From: Pseudomonas sp. JM0905a
GTDB taxonomy: Bacteria; Pseudomonadota; Gammaproteobacteria; Pseudomonadales; Pseudomonadaceae
Direction: 5' to 3'
Length of the DNA: 64,000 bases
Assembly: GCF_014700075.1 (NCBI RefSeq)
Contig: NZ_JACXBU010000003.1
Span: 434,001-498,000 of the forward strand
A model generated the notes under the pieces. The model was not told the DNA's origin. It did not search any database and worked only from the letters and a program-made list of their open reading frames with translations. The position numbers were made by a program, and so were the translations under genes. Within the stretch, counting starts at the first letter, position 1; each line of letters begins with the position of its first letter. Below are positions 30,331 through 39,587 of this stretch, piece after piece.

Positions 30331-31704
30331 TCAGTCCTGCTCATCTGCGGGATTTCCGCCACTGAAGCTGAGGTTGTGTTTGCGCAGCTTGTCCGAGAGT
30401 GTCTTGCGCGGCAGACCGAGCGCTTCGGCCACGCTGCGCAGCGAGCTGTGGGGGCGGGTCAGCTCGGCAGCGATTAGCGCGCGCTCGAAGGCTTCCACCT
30501 GCTCGCTGAGGCCGCCTTCCACCTTCGGCAGGTCCATCGGCGTGTTGTCCAGGGCCAGATCCAAGCCCAGGGCGAAGCGTTCGGCCGCGTTCTGCAGTTC
30601 GCGGACATTGCCTGGCCAACCATGGGTCAGCAGCAGGGCGCGCTGGCTGCTGTCGAGTCTGCGAGGTGCCATGCCGTGCCGGCTGCTGGCCGCGTCGGTG
30701 AAATGCTGGAACAGCGTCAGCGCGTCCTCACCCCGCTCACGCAGTGGCGGAATGCGCAGGCTGGCGACGTTAAGACGGTAATAGAGGTCGGCGCGGAAAC
30801 GACCCTGGTCGGCGGCGTGGCGCAGGTCTTCCTTGGTGGCGGCGATCACGCGGATATCCAGGGGGATCAGCTGGTTGGCGCCGAGACGCTCGACCACGCG
30901 CTCCTGCAGCAAACGCAACAATTTGACCTGGACGTCCAGGCTCATGCTCTCGATCTCGTCGAGGAACACGGTGCCGCCATTGGCGAACTCGAACTTGCCG
31001 ATGCGGCGCTTCTGCGCACCAGTGAAGGCACCCTGCTCGTGGCCGAACAGCTCGCTCTCTACCACCGATTCGGCCAGGGCACCGGCGTTGATGGCGACGA
31101 AGGGACCGTCACGGCGCGCCGACAGGTCATGCAGGGCGCGCGCCACCACCTCCTTGCCGGCGCCGGTTTCACCGAGGATGAGCACGTCGGCATTGGTGGC
31201 GGCCAGGGCGCCGATCTGCCCGCGCAGGCGCTGCATGGCAGGCGATTGGCCCACCAGGCGCCCACTGAGTTGTTGGCGGTCGGACAGGGCGAGACGCAGG
31301 CTGCGGTTCTCCAGCACCAGGCGGCGCAGGTCGAGGGCGCGACGCACGCTGTCCAGCAACTGGTCGCTGGGAAAGGGTTTTTCCAGGAAGTCATAGGCGC
31401 CGGCGCGCATGGCCTGCACGGCCAGAGGCACGTCGCCGTGGCCGGTGATCAGCAGCACCGGCAGGTCAGGGTCGCGTTCGCGCAGCTGGCGCAGCAGCTC
31501 CAGGCCGTCGATGCCGGGCATGCGGATATCGCTGACCACCACGCCCGGCCAGTCCTTCTCGATCTTCTCGGCCACGCCCTGGGCGTCCCCCAGGGCCAGC
31601 ACCTTGAGGCCGGCCAGGTCGAGGGTCTGGCTGAGGGCCTGGCGCAGGTGCGGATCGTCGTCGATCAGCAACACCTGGGTACGGGCATCAAGGGCGTTGG
31701 TCAT
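30331..31704 (-). CDS. dctD: C4-dicarboxylate response regulator DctD (sigma-54 activator)
   Basis: The 457-residue NtrC-family protein has a receiver domain with DDD near residue 15 and phospho-acceptor Asp59 in VVVSDIRMPG. The AAA+ domain has LGETGAGKEVVARAL (Walker A) and GHEQGAFTGAQKRR (the GAFTGA sigma-54 contact loop). A Fis-type HTH lies at the C-terminus (SSLRSVAEALGLPRKTLSDK). With DctB it activates dicarboxylate uptake genes. It overlaps dctB by four bases. No transporter gene is adjacent here, so its targets must be elsewhere or the small unit just downstream. Confidence 0.93.
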   Translation of the reverse strand: MTNALDARTQVLLIDDDPHLRQALSQTLDLAGLKVLALGDAQGVAEKIEKDWPGVVVSDIRMPGIDGLELLRQLRERDPDLPVLLITGHGDVPLAVQAMRAGAYDFLEKPFPSDQLLDSVRRALDLRRLVLENRSLRLALSDRQQLSGRLVGQSPAMQRLRGQIGALAATNADVLILGETGAGKEVVARALHDLSARRDGPFVAINAGALAESVVESELFGHEQGAFTGAQKRRIGKFEFANGGTVFLDEIESMSLDVQVKLLRLLQERVVERLGANQLIPLDIRVIAATKEDLRHAADQGRFRADLYYRLNVASLRIPPLRERGEDALTLFQHFTDAASSRHGMAPRRLDSSQRALLLTHGWPGNVRELQNAAERFALGLDLALDNTPMDLPKVEGGLSEQVEAFERALIAAELTRPHSSLRSVAEALGLPRKTLSDKLRKHNLSFSGGNPADEQD

Positions 31705-33512
31705 GCAGAGAGGTCCTCGGGAGGCTGTGGGATGACGCCGGGTGCAGCGTTGCGCAGGCGCAGGGTGAGCAGCGCGCCGCCTTCGGGGTGGTTGGCGAGC
31801 AGCAGCTCGCCACCGAGGGCGCGCATCAGGCTATCGCAGATGGCCAGGCCCAGGCCAAGGCCCTGGGCGCTGGTCTTGGTGGTGAAGAAGGGCTCGCGGG
31901 CATGGCGCAGGGCATCCTCGGAGAAGCCGGGGCCGTTGTCGCGCAGGTGCAGGTCGACGCCGTCCGCCGTGGTTTCGGCGCTCAGCCAGATGCGGCGTGG
32001 CTGGGATTTTTCCTTCAGGGCATCGAGGGCGTTGGCGAGCAGGTTGCCGAGCACCTGGCGCAGGCGGGTTTCACCGGCCTGGACCCAGAGCGGCGCATCC
32101 GGCAGGTCGCGGATCAGTTCGACGTCCATGGCCCGCCGGCGCTGGGCCACCAGGGCCAGGGCGTCCTCCAGGGCAGGCTGCAGGGCGACGCTTTCCGGTG
32201 CGTGGCGGTCGCGGCGGGCGAAGGCGCGCAGGTGGGCGATGATCGAGGCCATGCGGCCGGTCAGCTCGCTGATCTGGCGCAGGTTGCCGCGGGCGTCGTC
32301 GTAGCGCTCGTGGTCCAGCAGCACGCCGGCGTTGTCGGCATAGCTGCGGATCGCCGCCAGGGGCTGGTTCAGCTCGTGGCTGATGCTTGCGGACATGGTG
32401 CCCAGGGCGGAGAGCTTGCTGGCCTGGACCAGCTCATCCTGGGCGCGCACCAATTCCTGCTGGGCCTGTTCGCGCTCCAGCACTTCATCCTTGAGCCGGC
32501 TGTTCAGGGCCTCAAGGTCCTGGGTGCGTTCCAGTACACGCATCTCCAGCTCGCGGCGGGCGCGGGCGTCGAGGGCGATGCGGTCGAGATAGTGGCGACG
32601 GCGCTGCATCATCAGGCCGAGCAGCAGCAGGAGGGTCAGCAGGGTGGCGCCGCCGATGGCGACGGTGGTGGTCACCTGGCGGTCCACCAACTGGCGGGGC
32701 GCGAGGATGCTGGCGGTCAGGCCCGTTTCACGGAGTTCGCGGCTCTGGATCATCCAGGCGTTCTGGTCGAGGGTGAGCGGCGACGGCGATTGCGTCGGAT
32801 AGGGCTGGTTGGCGGCGATGGCGGCGCGTTCGGCATTGTCCAGCGTGCGGGTGGCGCGGAAGCGCCAGTCGCTACGCGAGGAGATGATCACCACGCCATT
32901 GGCATCGGTCACCATGAGCTGTTCCGGGGTCTTGCCCCAGAGCGTCTCGGCGTCGTCCAGGTCCACCTTCACCACCAGGATGCCGACGATCCGTCCTTCG
33001 TCCCTTACCGGACTTGCGAAGAAGTAACCGCGCTTGCGCGAGGTGGTGCCCAGGCCGAAGAAGCGCCCCTGCTTGCCGGACAGGGCCTCGCGGAAGTACG
33101 GACGGAACGTGAAGTTGCGGCCGACGAAGCTGTCGGGCTGGTCCCAGTTCGACGAGGTCAGGGTGAGGCCGGCGGGGCTCATCAGATAGATCACGTCGGC
33201 CCCGGTGTTCTTGCGGACTTCCGCCAGTACGCGATTGGCCTCGGCCTGCAGGGTCGTGCTGTCGGGAGAGGCGAGCAGCTCACGCAGTGGCGGCAGGTTG
33301 GCGAGGATGGGGGGTAGCACCTCGTAACGGTGCAGGGTGCCCAGCAGGTTGGCGACGTAGAGGTCGAGGGTCTGGCGGTTCTGCTCGGCCAGCGACTCGC
33401 TGTAGTAGCGCTCGCTGAAGTGGTGCAGTGGCCAGAGTAGCGGCGCCAGCAACAGCGCCAGCAGCACCAGGCTGCGCCAGCGTGGACGGTGGGGAGTGGG
33501 GATGGCTGTCAT
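31701..33512 (-). CDS. dctB: C4-dicarboxylate sensor histidine kinase DctB
   Basis: The 603-residue membrane kinase has a first membrane segment at about residues 14-30 and a periplasmic PDC/dCache sensor (FRPYFREALSGKQGRFFGLG is typical). The second membrane segment is near 290-310 (IGGATLLTLLLLLGLMM), followed by a coiled coil, the HisKA helix with SISHELNQPLAAIRSYADNA, and the ATPase domain (DNGPGFSEDAL, GLGLGLAI). It senses succinate, fumarate or malate and phosphorylates DctD. The start at 33512 gives a normal N-terminus; the frame is open to 33647. Confidence 0.92.
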   Translation of the reverse strand: MTAIPTPHRPRWRSLVLLALLLAPLLWPLHHFSERYYSESLAEQNRQTLDLYVANLLGTLHRYEVLPPILANLPPLRELLASPDSTTLQAEANRVLAEVRKNTGADVIYLMSPAGLTLTSSNWDQPDSFVGRNFTFRPYFREALSGKQGRFFGLGTTSRKRGYFFASPVRDEGRIVGILVVKVDLDDAETLWGKTPEQLMVTDANGVVIISSRSDWRFRATRTLDNAERAAIAANQPYPTQSPSPLTLDQNAWMIQSRELRETGLTASILAPRQLVDRQVTTTVAIGGATLLTLLLLLGLMMQRRRHYLDRIALDARARRELEMRVLERTQDLEALNSRLKDEVLEREQAQQELVRAQDELVQASKLSALGTMSASISHELNQPLAAIRSYADNAGVLLDHERYDDARGNLRQISELTGRMASIIAHLRAFARRDRHAPESVALQPALEDALALVAQRRRAMDVELIRDLPDAPLWVQAGETRLRQVLGNLLANALDALKEKSQPRRIWLSAETTADGVDLHLRDNGPGFSEDALRHAREPFFTTKTSAQGLGLGLAICDSLMRALGGELLLANHPEGGALLTLRLRNAAPGVIPQPPEDLSA

Positions 33513-33625
33513 GCGATCACTGTGCGCCGGTCGATGAGGCGCATTATGGCATCGCACCCGAACTCGGTGGCAGGAATGGCAGCGGGGCAGGGGGAGGGGC
33601 GCGATACCCTCTCCTCCGCAGGGGC

Positions 33626-34492
33626 TTAGCGCGGTTGCCGCAGGCACTCCGCCAGGGCGCTGCGCCAGTCAGTCAGGCTGACCTGCCAGTCCTGCGCCAG
33701 CTTGCGACCGTCCAGGCGGGAATTCAGCGGGCGCTTGGCCGGCGTCGGGTATGCGCTCGACGGGATGGGCACCAGACGCGCGCACGGCTTGCCGGCAGCT
33801 TTCAGCTGCTCGCCGATGGCGCTGGCAAAGCCGAACCAGGATGTTTCGCCCTGATTGGTCAGGTGATAGACCCCCCAGCGGTGATTGCCCGCCTGCCACT
33901 GCTCGATGACTTCGAGCGTGGCCTGGGCGATGCTGCCGGCCCAGGTCGGCGCGCCAATCTGGTCATCCACCACGCGCAGCTCCTCGCGCTCCTGCAGCAG
34001 GCGCTGCATGGTGAGCAGGAAATTGCGACCGTGCAGGGAATAGACCCAACTGGTCCGAAGGATCAGGTACTGCCCGCCGACGGCCTGGATCGCCTGTTCG
34101 CCGGCGAGCTTGCTGCTGCCGTAGACGCCCAGAGGATTGGTCGGGTCGTCCTCGCTGTAGGCGCCAGCCTTGGCGCCGTCATAGACGTAGTCGGTGGAGT
34201 AGTGGATCAGCGGAATGCCGAGAGCTGCCGCTTCCTCGGCGAGCACGCCAGGAGCCGTTGCGTTGATGGCGAAGGCGGCGTCCTGGTCGTTCTCGGCCTG
34301 GTCCACCGCTGTGTAGGCGGCGGCGTTGATCAGCAAGTCGGGAGACAGGATGCGCACTTGCTGGCGAATTGTCTCGGGGTCAGCCAGATCGAGCTGATCA
34401 CGACCCAGGGCGATCACATCTGCCTTGCCAGCAAGGGCGAGCTGGAGCTCCCGCGCCACCTGGCCGCTGTTGCCGGTGATGAGAATCTTCAT
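33626..34492 (-). CDS. rmlD: dTDP-4-dehydrorhamnose reductase
   Basis: The 288-residue SDR enzyme starts [20 protein letters not shown] (NADPH site), with YGSSKLAGEQAI carrying the catalytic Tyr/Lys and HYSTDYVYDG. It makes dTDP-L-rhamnose, the last step. It is the final gene of rmlBACD and overlaps rmlC by four bases. In P. aeruginosa rmlD is second (BDAC), so this order is rearranged. Confidence 0.94.
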   Translation of the reverse strand: MKILITGNSGQVARELQLALAGKADVIALGRDQLDLADPETIRQQVRILSPDLLINAAAYTAVDQAENDQDAAFAINATAPGVLAEEAAALGIPLIHYSTDYVYDGAKAGAYSEDDPTNPLGVYGSSKLAGEQAIQAVGGQYLILRTSWVYSLHGRNFLLTMQRLLQEREELRVVDDQIGAPTWAGSIAQATLEVIEQWQAGNHRWGVYHLTNQGETSWFGFASAIGEQLKAAGKPCARLVPIPSSAYPTPAKRPLNSRLDGRKLAQDWQVSLTDWRSALAECLRQPR

Positions 34493-35034
34493 GCGAACAG
34501 GTCTGCGTCTTTGAAGTTGACGCCGGCCTTGTCCTTGGCAGAAAGCTGCGGCGCCTCGACCAGCGGCCAGTCGATGGCGAGATCCGGATCATCCCAACGA
34601 ATGCAACGCTCGTGCTCAGGGGCGTAGTAGTCGGTGGTCTTGTAGAGGAACTCGGCGTATTCGCTCAGCACCAGGAAGCCGTGGGCGAAGCCTTCCGGTA
34701 CCCAGAGTTGGCGCTTGTTTTCGGCGGACAGAATGATGCCGGCCCAATTACCGAACGTCGCGGAGCTGCGGCGCAAGTCCACCACGACATCGAAGACTTC
34801 CCCCTGGGTAACCCGTACCAGTTTTCCTTGAGGTTGCCGTACTTGGTAGTGCAGGCCTCGCAGGACGCCGCGCTGGGAGCGCGAGTGGTTGTCCTGGACG
34901 AAATCGCGGTGCACGCCAGTTGCCTCGGCAAAGGTGCGGGCGTTGAAGCTTTCGAAGAAGAAACCGCGCTCGTCGCCGAAGACCTTGGGCTCCAGTACCA
35001 GAACATCGGTCAATTGAGTCTCAACGATTTTCAC
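34489..35034 (-). CDS. rmlC: dTDP-4-dehydrorhamnose 3,5-epimerase
   Basis: The 181-residue cupin has [36 protein letters not shown] (catalytic histidine) and [20 protein letters not shown] (catalytic tyrosine region), all typical of RmlC. It epimerises C3 and C5 of dTDP-4-keto-6-deoxyglucose. It overlaps rmlA and rmlD by four bases each. Confidence 0.95.
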   Translation of the reverse strand: MKIVETQLTDVLVLEPKVFGDERGFFFESFNARTFAEATGVHRDFVQDNHSRSQRGVLRGLHYQVRQPQGKLVRVTQGEVFDVVVDLRRSSATFGNWAGIILSAENKRQLWVPEGFAHGFLVLSEYAEFLYKTTDYYAPEHERCIRWDDPDLAIDWPLVEAPQLSAKDKAGVNFKDADLFA

Positions 35035-35903
35035 TCATGCTCCCCAGCCAGTTTGAGCAGGTACTGTCCGTAACCAGTCTTTCCGAAGGCCTTCGCTCGC
35101 TCAAGCAGCTTGTCTTTGGTGATCCAGCCGTTCTGGAAGGCGATCTCTTCCAGGCAGGCGACCTTCAAACCCTGGCGATGCTCGATGGTCTGCACATACT
35201 GGGAGGCTTCCAGCAGGCTGTCGTGAGTGCCAGTATCCAGCCAGGCAAAACCGCGGCCAAAGCGTTCGACCCGCAGGTCGCCACGCTGCAGGTAGGCGTT
35301 GTTGACGTCGGTGATTTCCAGCTCACCGCGTGCAGATGGCTTCACTGCCTTGGCGATGCTGATCACGTCGTTGTCATAGAAGTAAAGCCCAGTTACTGCG
35401 TAGCTGGACTTGGGCTTGGTCGGCTTTTCCTCGATGGAAACCGCGCGACCCTGGTCGTCGAACTCCACCACGCCGAAGCGTTCGGGGTCCTTCACCCAAT
35501 AGCCGAAAACGGTGGCGCCACTTGGCAGCTGGGCAGCGCGCTTGAGCTTCTCGGTGAAATGCTGGCCATGGAATATGTTGTCGCCCAGGATCAGGCAAAC
35601 GGAGTCAGTGCCAATGAAGTCCTCACCAATCAGGAAAGCCTGGGCCAGGCCATCCGGGGAGGGCTGCACTGCATAGCTGAAATGAACGCCGAACTGGGTG
35701 CCGTCACCCAGCAGATTGCGGTACTGGGGCAGATCCTGGGGGGTGGAAATGATCAGGATCTCGCGAATGCCGGCGAGCATCAGCACCGAGATCGGGTAAT
35801 AGATCATCGGTTTGTCGTAGATCGGCAGCAGCTGCTTGGACACGCCCAGGGTGATGGGGTGGAGGCGGGTGCCGGAACCGCCGGCGAGAATGATTCCTTT
35901 CAT
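35031..35903 (-). CDS. rmlA: Glucose-1-phosphate thymidylyltransferase
   Basis: The 290-residue nucleotidyltransferase starts [20 protein letters not shown] and contains [18 protein letters not shown] and [10 protein letters not shown]. It joins dTTP and glucose-1-phosphate to dTDP-glucose and is feedback-inhibited by dTDP-rhamnose in the family. It has four-base overlaps with rmlB and rmlC. Confidence 0.96.
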   Translation of the reverse strand: MKGIILAGGSGTRLHPITLGVSKQLLPIYDKPMIYYPISVLMLAGIREILIISTPQDLPQYRNLLGDGTQFGVHFSYAVQPSPDGLAQAFLIGEDFIGTDSVCLILGDNIFHGQHFTEKLKRAAQLPSGATVFGYWVKDPERFGVVEFDDQGRAVSIEEKPTKPKSSYAVTGLYFYDNDVISIAKAVKPSARGELEITDVNNAYLQRGDLRVERFGRGFAWLDTGTHDSLLEASQYVQTIEHRQGLKVACLEEIAFQNGWITKDKLLERAKAFGKTGYGQYLLKLAGEHE

Positions 35904-36964
35904 ATCGTTGCTCCAAGTCTTTCACGTTGATAGCTGCCGTCTTGTACGCGGCGGCACCAATCCAGGTTGTCCAGGTACCACTGCACGGTCTTGCGCAGGC
36001 CGGTTTCGAAGGTTTCCCGTGGCGTCCAGCCGAGATCACGCTCGATCTTGCCGGCATCGATTGCGTAGCGCAGGTCGTGGCCAGGGCGGTCCTTGACGAA
36101 GGTGATCAGGTCCTCAAAGCGGCTGACGCCAGCTGGTTTCTGCGGTGCCAGCTCTTCCAGCAGGGCGCAGATCGAGCGGACCACGTCAAGGTTCTTCTGC
36201 TCGTTGTGCCCACCGATGTTGTACGTCTCGCCGACTGCGCCGCGAGTAACCACTTCGATCAGCGCGCGTGCATGGTCCTCGACGAACAGCCAGTCTCGAA
36301 TCTGCTGGCCATTGCCGTAGACCGGTAGCGGCTTCCCTTCCAGGGCGTTGAGGATCATCAGCGGGATCAGCTTCTCGGGGAAGTGATAGGGGCCGTAGTT
36401 GTTCGAGCAGTTGGTCAATACCACCGGCAGCCCGTAGGTGCGGTGCCAGGCGCGGACCAGATGGTCGGATGCGGCTTTGCTGGCAGAGTAGGGCGAGCTG
36501 GGAGCGTAAGGCGTGGTCTCCGTGAAGAGGTCGTCCACGCCATGCAGGTCGCCATATACCTCGTCGGTGGAAATATGGTGGAAGCGGAACGCGGCCTTGC
36601 GTTCCGCATCGAGGCCCAGCCAGTAGGCTCGTACGCTTTCCAGCAGGCTGTAGGTGCCGACGATGTTGGTCTGGATGAAGTCTGCCGGACCGTCGATGGA
36701 ACGATCGACGTGGGATTCCGCTGCCAGGTGCATCACTGCGTCGGGCTGGAATCGGGCCAGCGCTTCGCCGACGGCTTGGCTATCGGCAATATCCGCCTGG
36801 AGAAATTGGTAACGCGGATTGTCCGAGACGGAGGCCAGCGACTCGAGATTGCCGGCGTAGGTAAGTTTGTCGAGATTCAGCACCTCGTGCTGGGTTTCAG
36901 TCAGCAGGTGGCGAATGAGAGCAGAGCCAATGAAGCCGGCTCCGCCGGTGACAAAAAGGTGCAT
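35900..36964 (-). CDS. rmlB: dTDP-glucose 4,6-dehydratase
   Basis: The 354-residue extended SDR has [17 protein letters not shown] (NAD site), [24 protein letters not shown] and [14 protein letters not shown] (catalytic Tyr/Lys). It is first in the operon; rhamnose made by this pathway goes to LPS core, O-antigen and rhamnolipid. Its leader runs back toward the tRNA-Thr gene. Confidence 0.96.
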   Translation of the reverse strand: MHLFVTGGAGFIGSALIRHLLTETQHEVLNLDKLTYAGNLESLASVSDNPRYQFLQADIADSQAVGEALARFQPDAVMHLAAESHVDRSIDGPADFIQTNIVGTYSLLESVRAYWLGLDAERKAAFRFHHISTDEVYGDLHGVDDLFTETTPYAPSSPYSASKAASDHLVRAWHRTYGLPVVLTNCSNNYGPYHFPEKLIPLMILNALEGKPLPVYGNGQQIRDWLFVEDHARALIEVVTRGAVGETYNIGGHNEQKNLDVVRSICALLEELAPQKPAGVSRFEDLITFVKDRPGHDLRYAIDAGKIERDLGWTPRETFETGLRKTVQWYLDNLDWCRRVQDGSYQRERLGATI

Positions 36965-37194
36965 AACTCAATCCTGACGATTTGGTTGGCGCACAGATTG
37001 TTGGCAGTGACTGCCCGATGCAAGCGTTTGACGACTGTCATGGCCAGGATAGCGAGGGAACCTGGCGATCGGACGCCATATAAAGCAGTCCGATGGAATA
37101 GCGCCAATCTTCTTCAGAGCTGGCGCTCATCACGGGCGTCGTCCTGTCGCGCGTGGCTGGGGATGTGAACATCTCAGCCGACCCCTGAAAGACA
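36965..37194. other. Leader region of the rml operon
   Basis: About 230 bases between the rmlB start and the tRNA-Thr terminator contain no supported ORF. A reverse-strand TTGCAT-N15-AACAAT pair near 37020 is only a weak promoter match. Confidence 0.4.
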
Positions 37195-37223
37195 AAAGCC
37201 CCGCATTGCTGCGGGGCTTTTAA
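37195..37223 (-). terminator. Terminator of tRNA-Thr
   Basis: AAAAGCCCCGCA / TGCGGGGCTTTT flanking TTGC, six bases beyond the tRNA 3' end. T-rich on the reverse strand. Confidence 0.88.
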
Positions 37224-37228
37224 ATTCA

Positions 37229-37304
<76 letters not shown>

Positions 37305-37318
37305 TAGGAAGGGCCGCC

Positions 37319-37346
37319 ATTATAGCGATTGGATGTGGCGAGTAAA
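37319..37346 (-). promoter_or_regulatory. Promoter of tRNA-Thr
   Basis: Perfect reverse-strand TATAAT (37319-37324), with TTTACT 16 bases upstream as a moderate -35. The start would be about 8 bases before the mature tRNA. Confidence 0.65.
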
Positions 37347-37598
37347 CCTCTTCGATGCTTGTCGGTGCAGGTTCTGGCATCAGGGCGGTGGGGCTTATGC
37401 ACAAAGGTACTTCGTCCTGGCACCTTCGTTCTGAGAATTTGTGCGCTGAGTCTCAGCATTTCGCAACTTCCTGTATTCCTTGGCTTTTCATTGTTCGTGT
37501 AAAAAATGAGCAGACTCCGTATGGTGCACACAGCAAGGCTTTCCGGGTGTTTGCCCAGATTTCATCAACAAAGTTATCCACAGGTTTTGTGAGTAAGT
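37347..37598. other. Intergenic region between tRNA-Thr and the methyltransferase gene
   Basis: No supported gene. A single DnaA-box-like TTATCCACA lies near 37573. The stretch is moderately AT-rich. It should hold the 3' untranslated end of the methyltransferase transcript. Confidence 0.4.
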
Positions 37599-38813
37599 TC
37601 AGCGCTCGGCCAGGAGCAGGATGTTGCGTGGTGTGAGCTGGGGCGGGCAGAAGGTGCCGAGTGTCACTTGGTAGCCGTGTTCTTCGAGGAACAGCGCGCG
37701 GTCGAGTAGTAGCCAGAGTTCCATGGGGCGGCGGAACAGGCTGCGGGGGAGTTCCAGGTTGCGCACCTCGGCGAGGCGTTGCCAGCCTGCTGCTTCCAGT
37801 GCCTGCCAGTTGCGATCTGCCGGGGCGGGCAGGCCTCTGAGAGCGCAGAGATCGCGGCAGTACTCCGGGAATGGCTTGTCCAGCCAGCTGGTGGCGAGAG
37901 AGGGGATGGACAGGTACTGGTCCTTGCCGGTCAGCTCTCTTTGCAGGAGGTCGAAAGCCAATCGCCGGGCCATGGATTGGTCGCGCTGGCGGCGAACGCG
38001 GGCGCCGGCAGTGACGGTCTCGCTGAGCGGCAGGCGCAGGTCTGCCTGGCTGAGGTGCAGTGCGGAGCTTCTGGCCGTTGCGGAGAGGGGTTGGTAGTCC
38101 GGTGTCTGGATACGGTTGTAGCAGCACGGGGCTACCGCCAGTTGGCGGCAGCCGGCGGCGCTGGCCAGTTGCATCAGGCGCACGTGGAGGTCGCCGCAGG
38201 CGTGCAGGGCCACCGCCGTGTGGGCTGCGGTGAGGTGGAGGCCGGCGTCATTCGCCAGGGCATCCTGTTCGTGGTGCTGGGCCGCGAGCCCCAGGCGTTG
38301 GCTGAGTTGCTGGCCGCTGGCGACCAGCTGTGGGTCGAGTTCGATGCAGGTCAGCGGTGTGCCGTCGTGGGCCAGGCGGCGTCCCAGATGCCCCTTGCCG
38401 GAGCACCAGTCCAGCCAGTGACCGGGCGCCTGGCGAAAGCCGAGGCGGCTGGCGAAGGCGTCGATCTGCTGCCACTTGCGTCCGGGAACATCCACGGTGA
38501 ATGTGTTGGGAATTGATTCCGTCTGCGTGGACGGCAGTTCTCCTATCTGACTGAGCCTGGAAGATTGCGCCGCAAGCTGTGGATAAGGTGCCGGGGCCTG
38601 CAGTCGTTCCGGTTGGTTGTGGATGGCGTCCGCCTCCACCAGGCTGCGACCGCGCAGCCACGCGGCCAGTTCGGGGTGCTCGCGCTCCCAGGGGAGTTCC
38701 AGCTCGGTAAAGGGAGTCGGGCGCCAGATGTCCTGGTGCGCGCGCAGGAAGTCGTCCAGGGCGGCGAAGCGTTCCCGCAGGAGCGGGCCTTGGAGGGGCG
38801 CGGGGCTGGTCAT
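37599..38813 (-). CDS. SAM-dependent methyltransferase (Methyltransf_32-like)
   Basis: The 404-residue cytoplasmic protein has an SAM-binding motif I HWLDWCSGKGHLGRRLA, then LTCIELDPQLVASGQQL (acidic ribose contact) and VALHACGDLHVRLMQLA. VAPCCYNRI recalls the small N-methyl-like APCC motif of this family, whose substrates are largely unknown. The N-terminal about 110 residues are family specific. A perfect TATAAT lies 31 bases upstream (38844). It follows the ABC importer genes on the same strand but probably has its own promoter. Confidence 0.78.
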   Translation of the reverse strand: MTSPAPLQGPLLRERFAALDDFLRAHQDIWRPTPFTELELPWEREHPELAAWLRGRSLVEADAIHNQPERLQAPAPYPQLAAQSSRLSQIGELPSTQTESIPNTFTVDVPGRKWQQIDAFASRLGFRQAPGHWLDWCSGKGHLGRRLAHDGTPLTCIELDPQLVASGQQLSQRLGLAAQHHEQDALANDAGLHLTAAHTAVALHACGDLHVRLMQLASAAGCRQLAVAPCCYNRIQTPDYQPLSATARSSALHLSQADLRLPLSETVTAGARVRRQRDQSMARRLAFDLLQRELTGKDQYLSIPSLATSWLDKPFPEYCRDLCALRGLPAPADRNWQALEAAGWQRLAEVRNLELPRSLFRRPMELWLLLDRALFLEEHGYQVTLGTFCPPQLTPRNILLLAER

Positions 38814-38843
38814 GTGGCGAGGCGGTGCGAATCAGGGGCGGCG

Positions 38844-38889
38844 ATTATAGCGCCGCCACCTCCGCTCCTCATCCGGGGACGAGGAGCGG
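38844..38889 (-). promoter_or_regulatory. Methyltransferase promoter plus upstream hairpin
   Basis: Reverse-strand TATAAT at 38844-38849, with no good -35. Just upstream CCGCTCCTC / GAGGAGCGG (38862-38887) form a 9-bp stem without a T-run, located 9 bases after the permease stop; it may mark the 3' end of the importer mRNA. Confidence 0.45.
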
Positions 38890-38897
38890 TAGAGGGC

Positions 38898-39587
38898 TCA
38901 GCGACCCTGCAGGGCGTCTACCCGCAGCTTGTGTTCCAGCAGGCGGAAGGCCCGAACCAGAACATAGGCGATCAGCAGATAGAACAGGCCGGCGGCGAAG
39001 AAGATCTCCACCGGCAGGTAGGTGCGGGCGATGATCGTACGTGCCATGCCGGTGAGTTCCAGCAGGGTAACGGTACTGGCCAGTGCGCTGGCCTTGATCA
39101 TCAGGATCACTTCGTTGCTGTAGGCCGGCAGGCCGATGCGCGCCGCGCGCGGCAGGATGATGTAGACCAGTGCCTGCAAGCGCGACATGCCCAGGGCTCG
39201 CGCCGCTTCGATCTCGCCTGGCGGAACGGCCTGGATGGCCCCGCGCAGGATCTCGGCGATGTAGGCCGCGGTGTGCATGGTCATGGTGATCACGGCGCAC
39301 CAGAACGGGTCGCGCAGATAGGGCCAGAGCGGACCTTTGCGCACCGCGTCGAACTGCGCCAGGCCGTAGTAGACCAGGAACAGCTGCACCAGCAGTGGCG
39401 TACCACGGAAGAAGAAGATGTAGCCATAGGGCAGGGCGCGTACGTACCAGTGGCGCGATGCGCGGGCGATGCCCATGGGGAGCGCCAGGATCAGGCCGGC
39501 GATCACCGCGATGGCCACCAGCTCCAGGGTAAGGATGGCGCCCTGGGCCAGTTGCGGCAGGTATTTGACGATGACTTCCCAGTTCAT
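38898..39587 (-). CDS. Polar amino-acid ABC transporter permease (HisM-like)
   Basis: The 229-residue inner-membrane protein has five predicted membrane segments and the permease EAA loop EIEAARALGMSRLQALVYII, the ATPase contact. It resembles HisM/ArtM-type permeases for basic amino acids. It overlaps the companion permease by four bases. Last in the four-gene importer set. Confidence 0.9.
   Translation of the reverse strand: MNWEVIVKYLPQLAQGAILTLELVAIAVIAGLILALPMGIARASRHWYVRALPYGYIFFFRGTPLLVQLFLVYYGLAQFDAVRKGPLWPYLRDPFWCAVITMTMHTAAYIAEILRGAIQAVPPGEIEAARALGMSRLQALVYIILPRAARIGLPAYSNEVILMIKASALASTVTLLELTGMARTIIARTYLPVEIFFAAGLFYLLIAYVLVRAFRLLEHKLRVDALQGR

Noticed and set aside
37418..37434. Second sigma-54-like site TGGCACCTTCGTTCTG
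   Set aside because: The -12 element lacks GC (reads TTCT), so essential bases are missing.
37573..37581. DnaA-box TTATCCACA suggesting a replication origin
   Set aside because: A single box with no cluster, no dnaA/rnpA/rpmH neighbourhood and no AT-rich unwinding repeat set.
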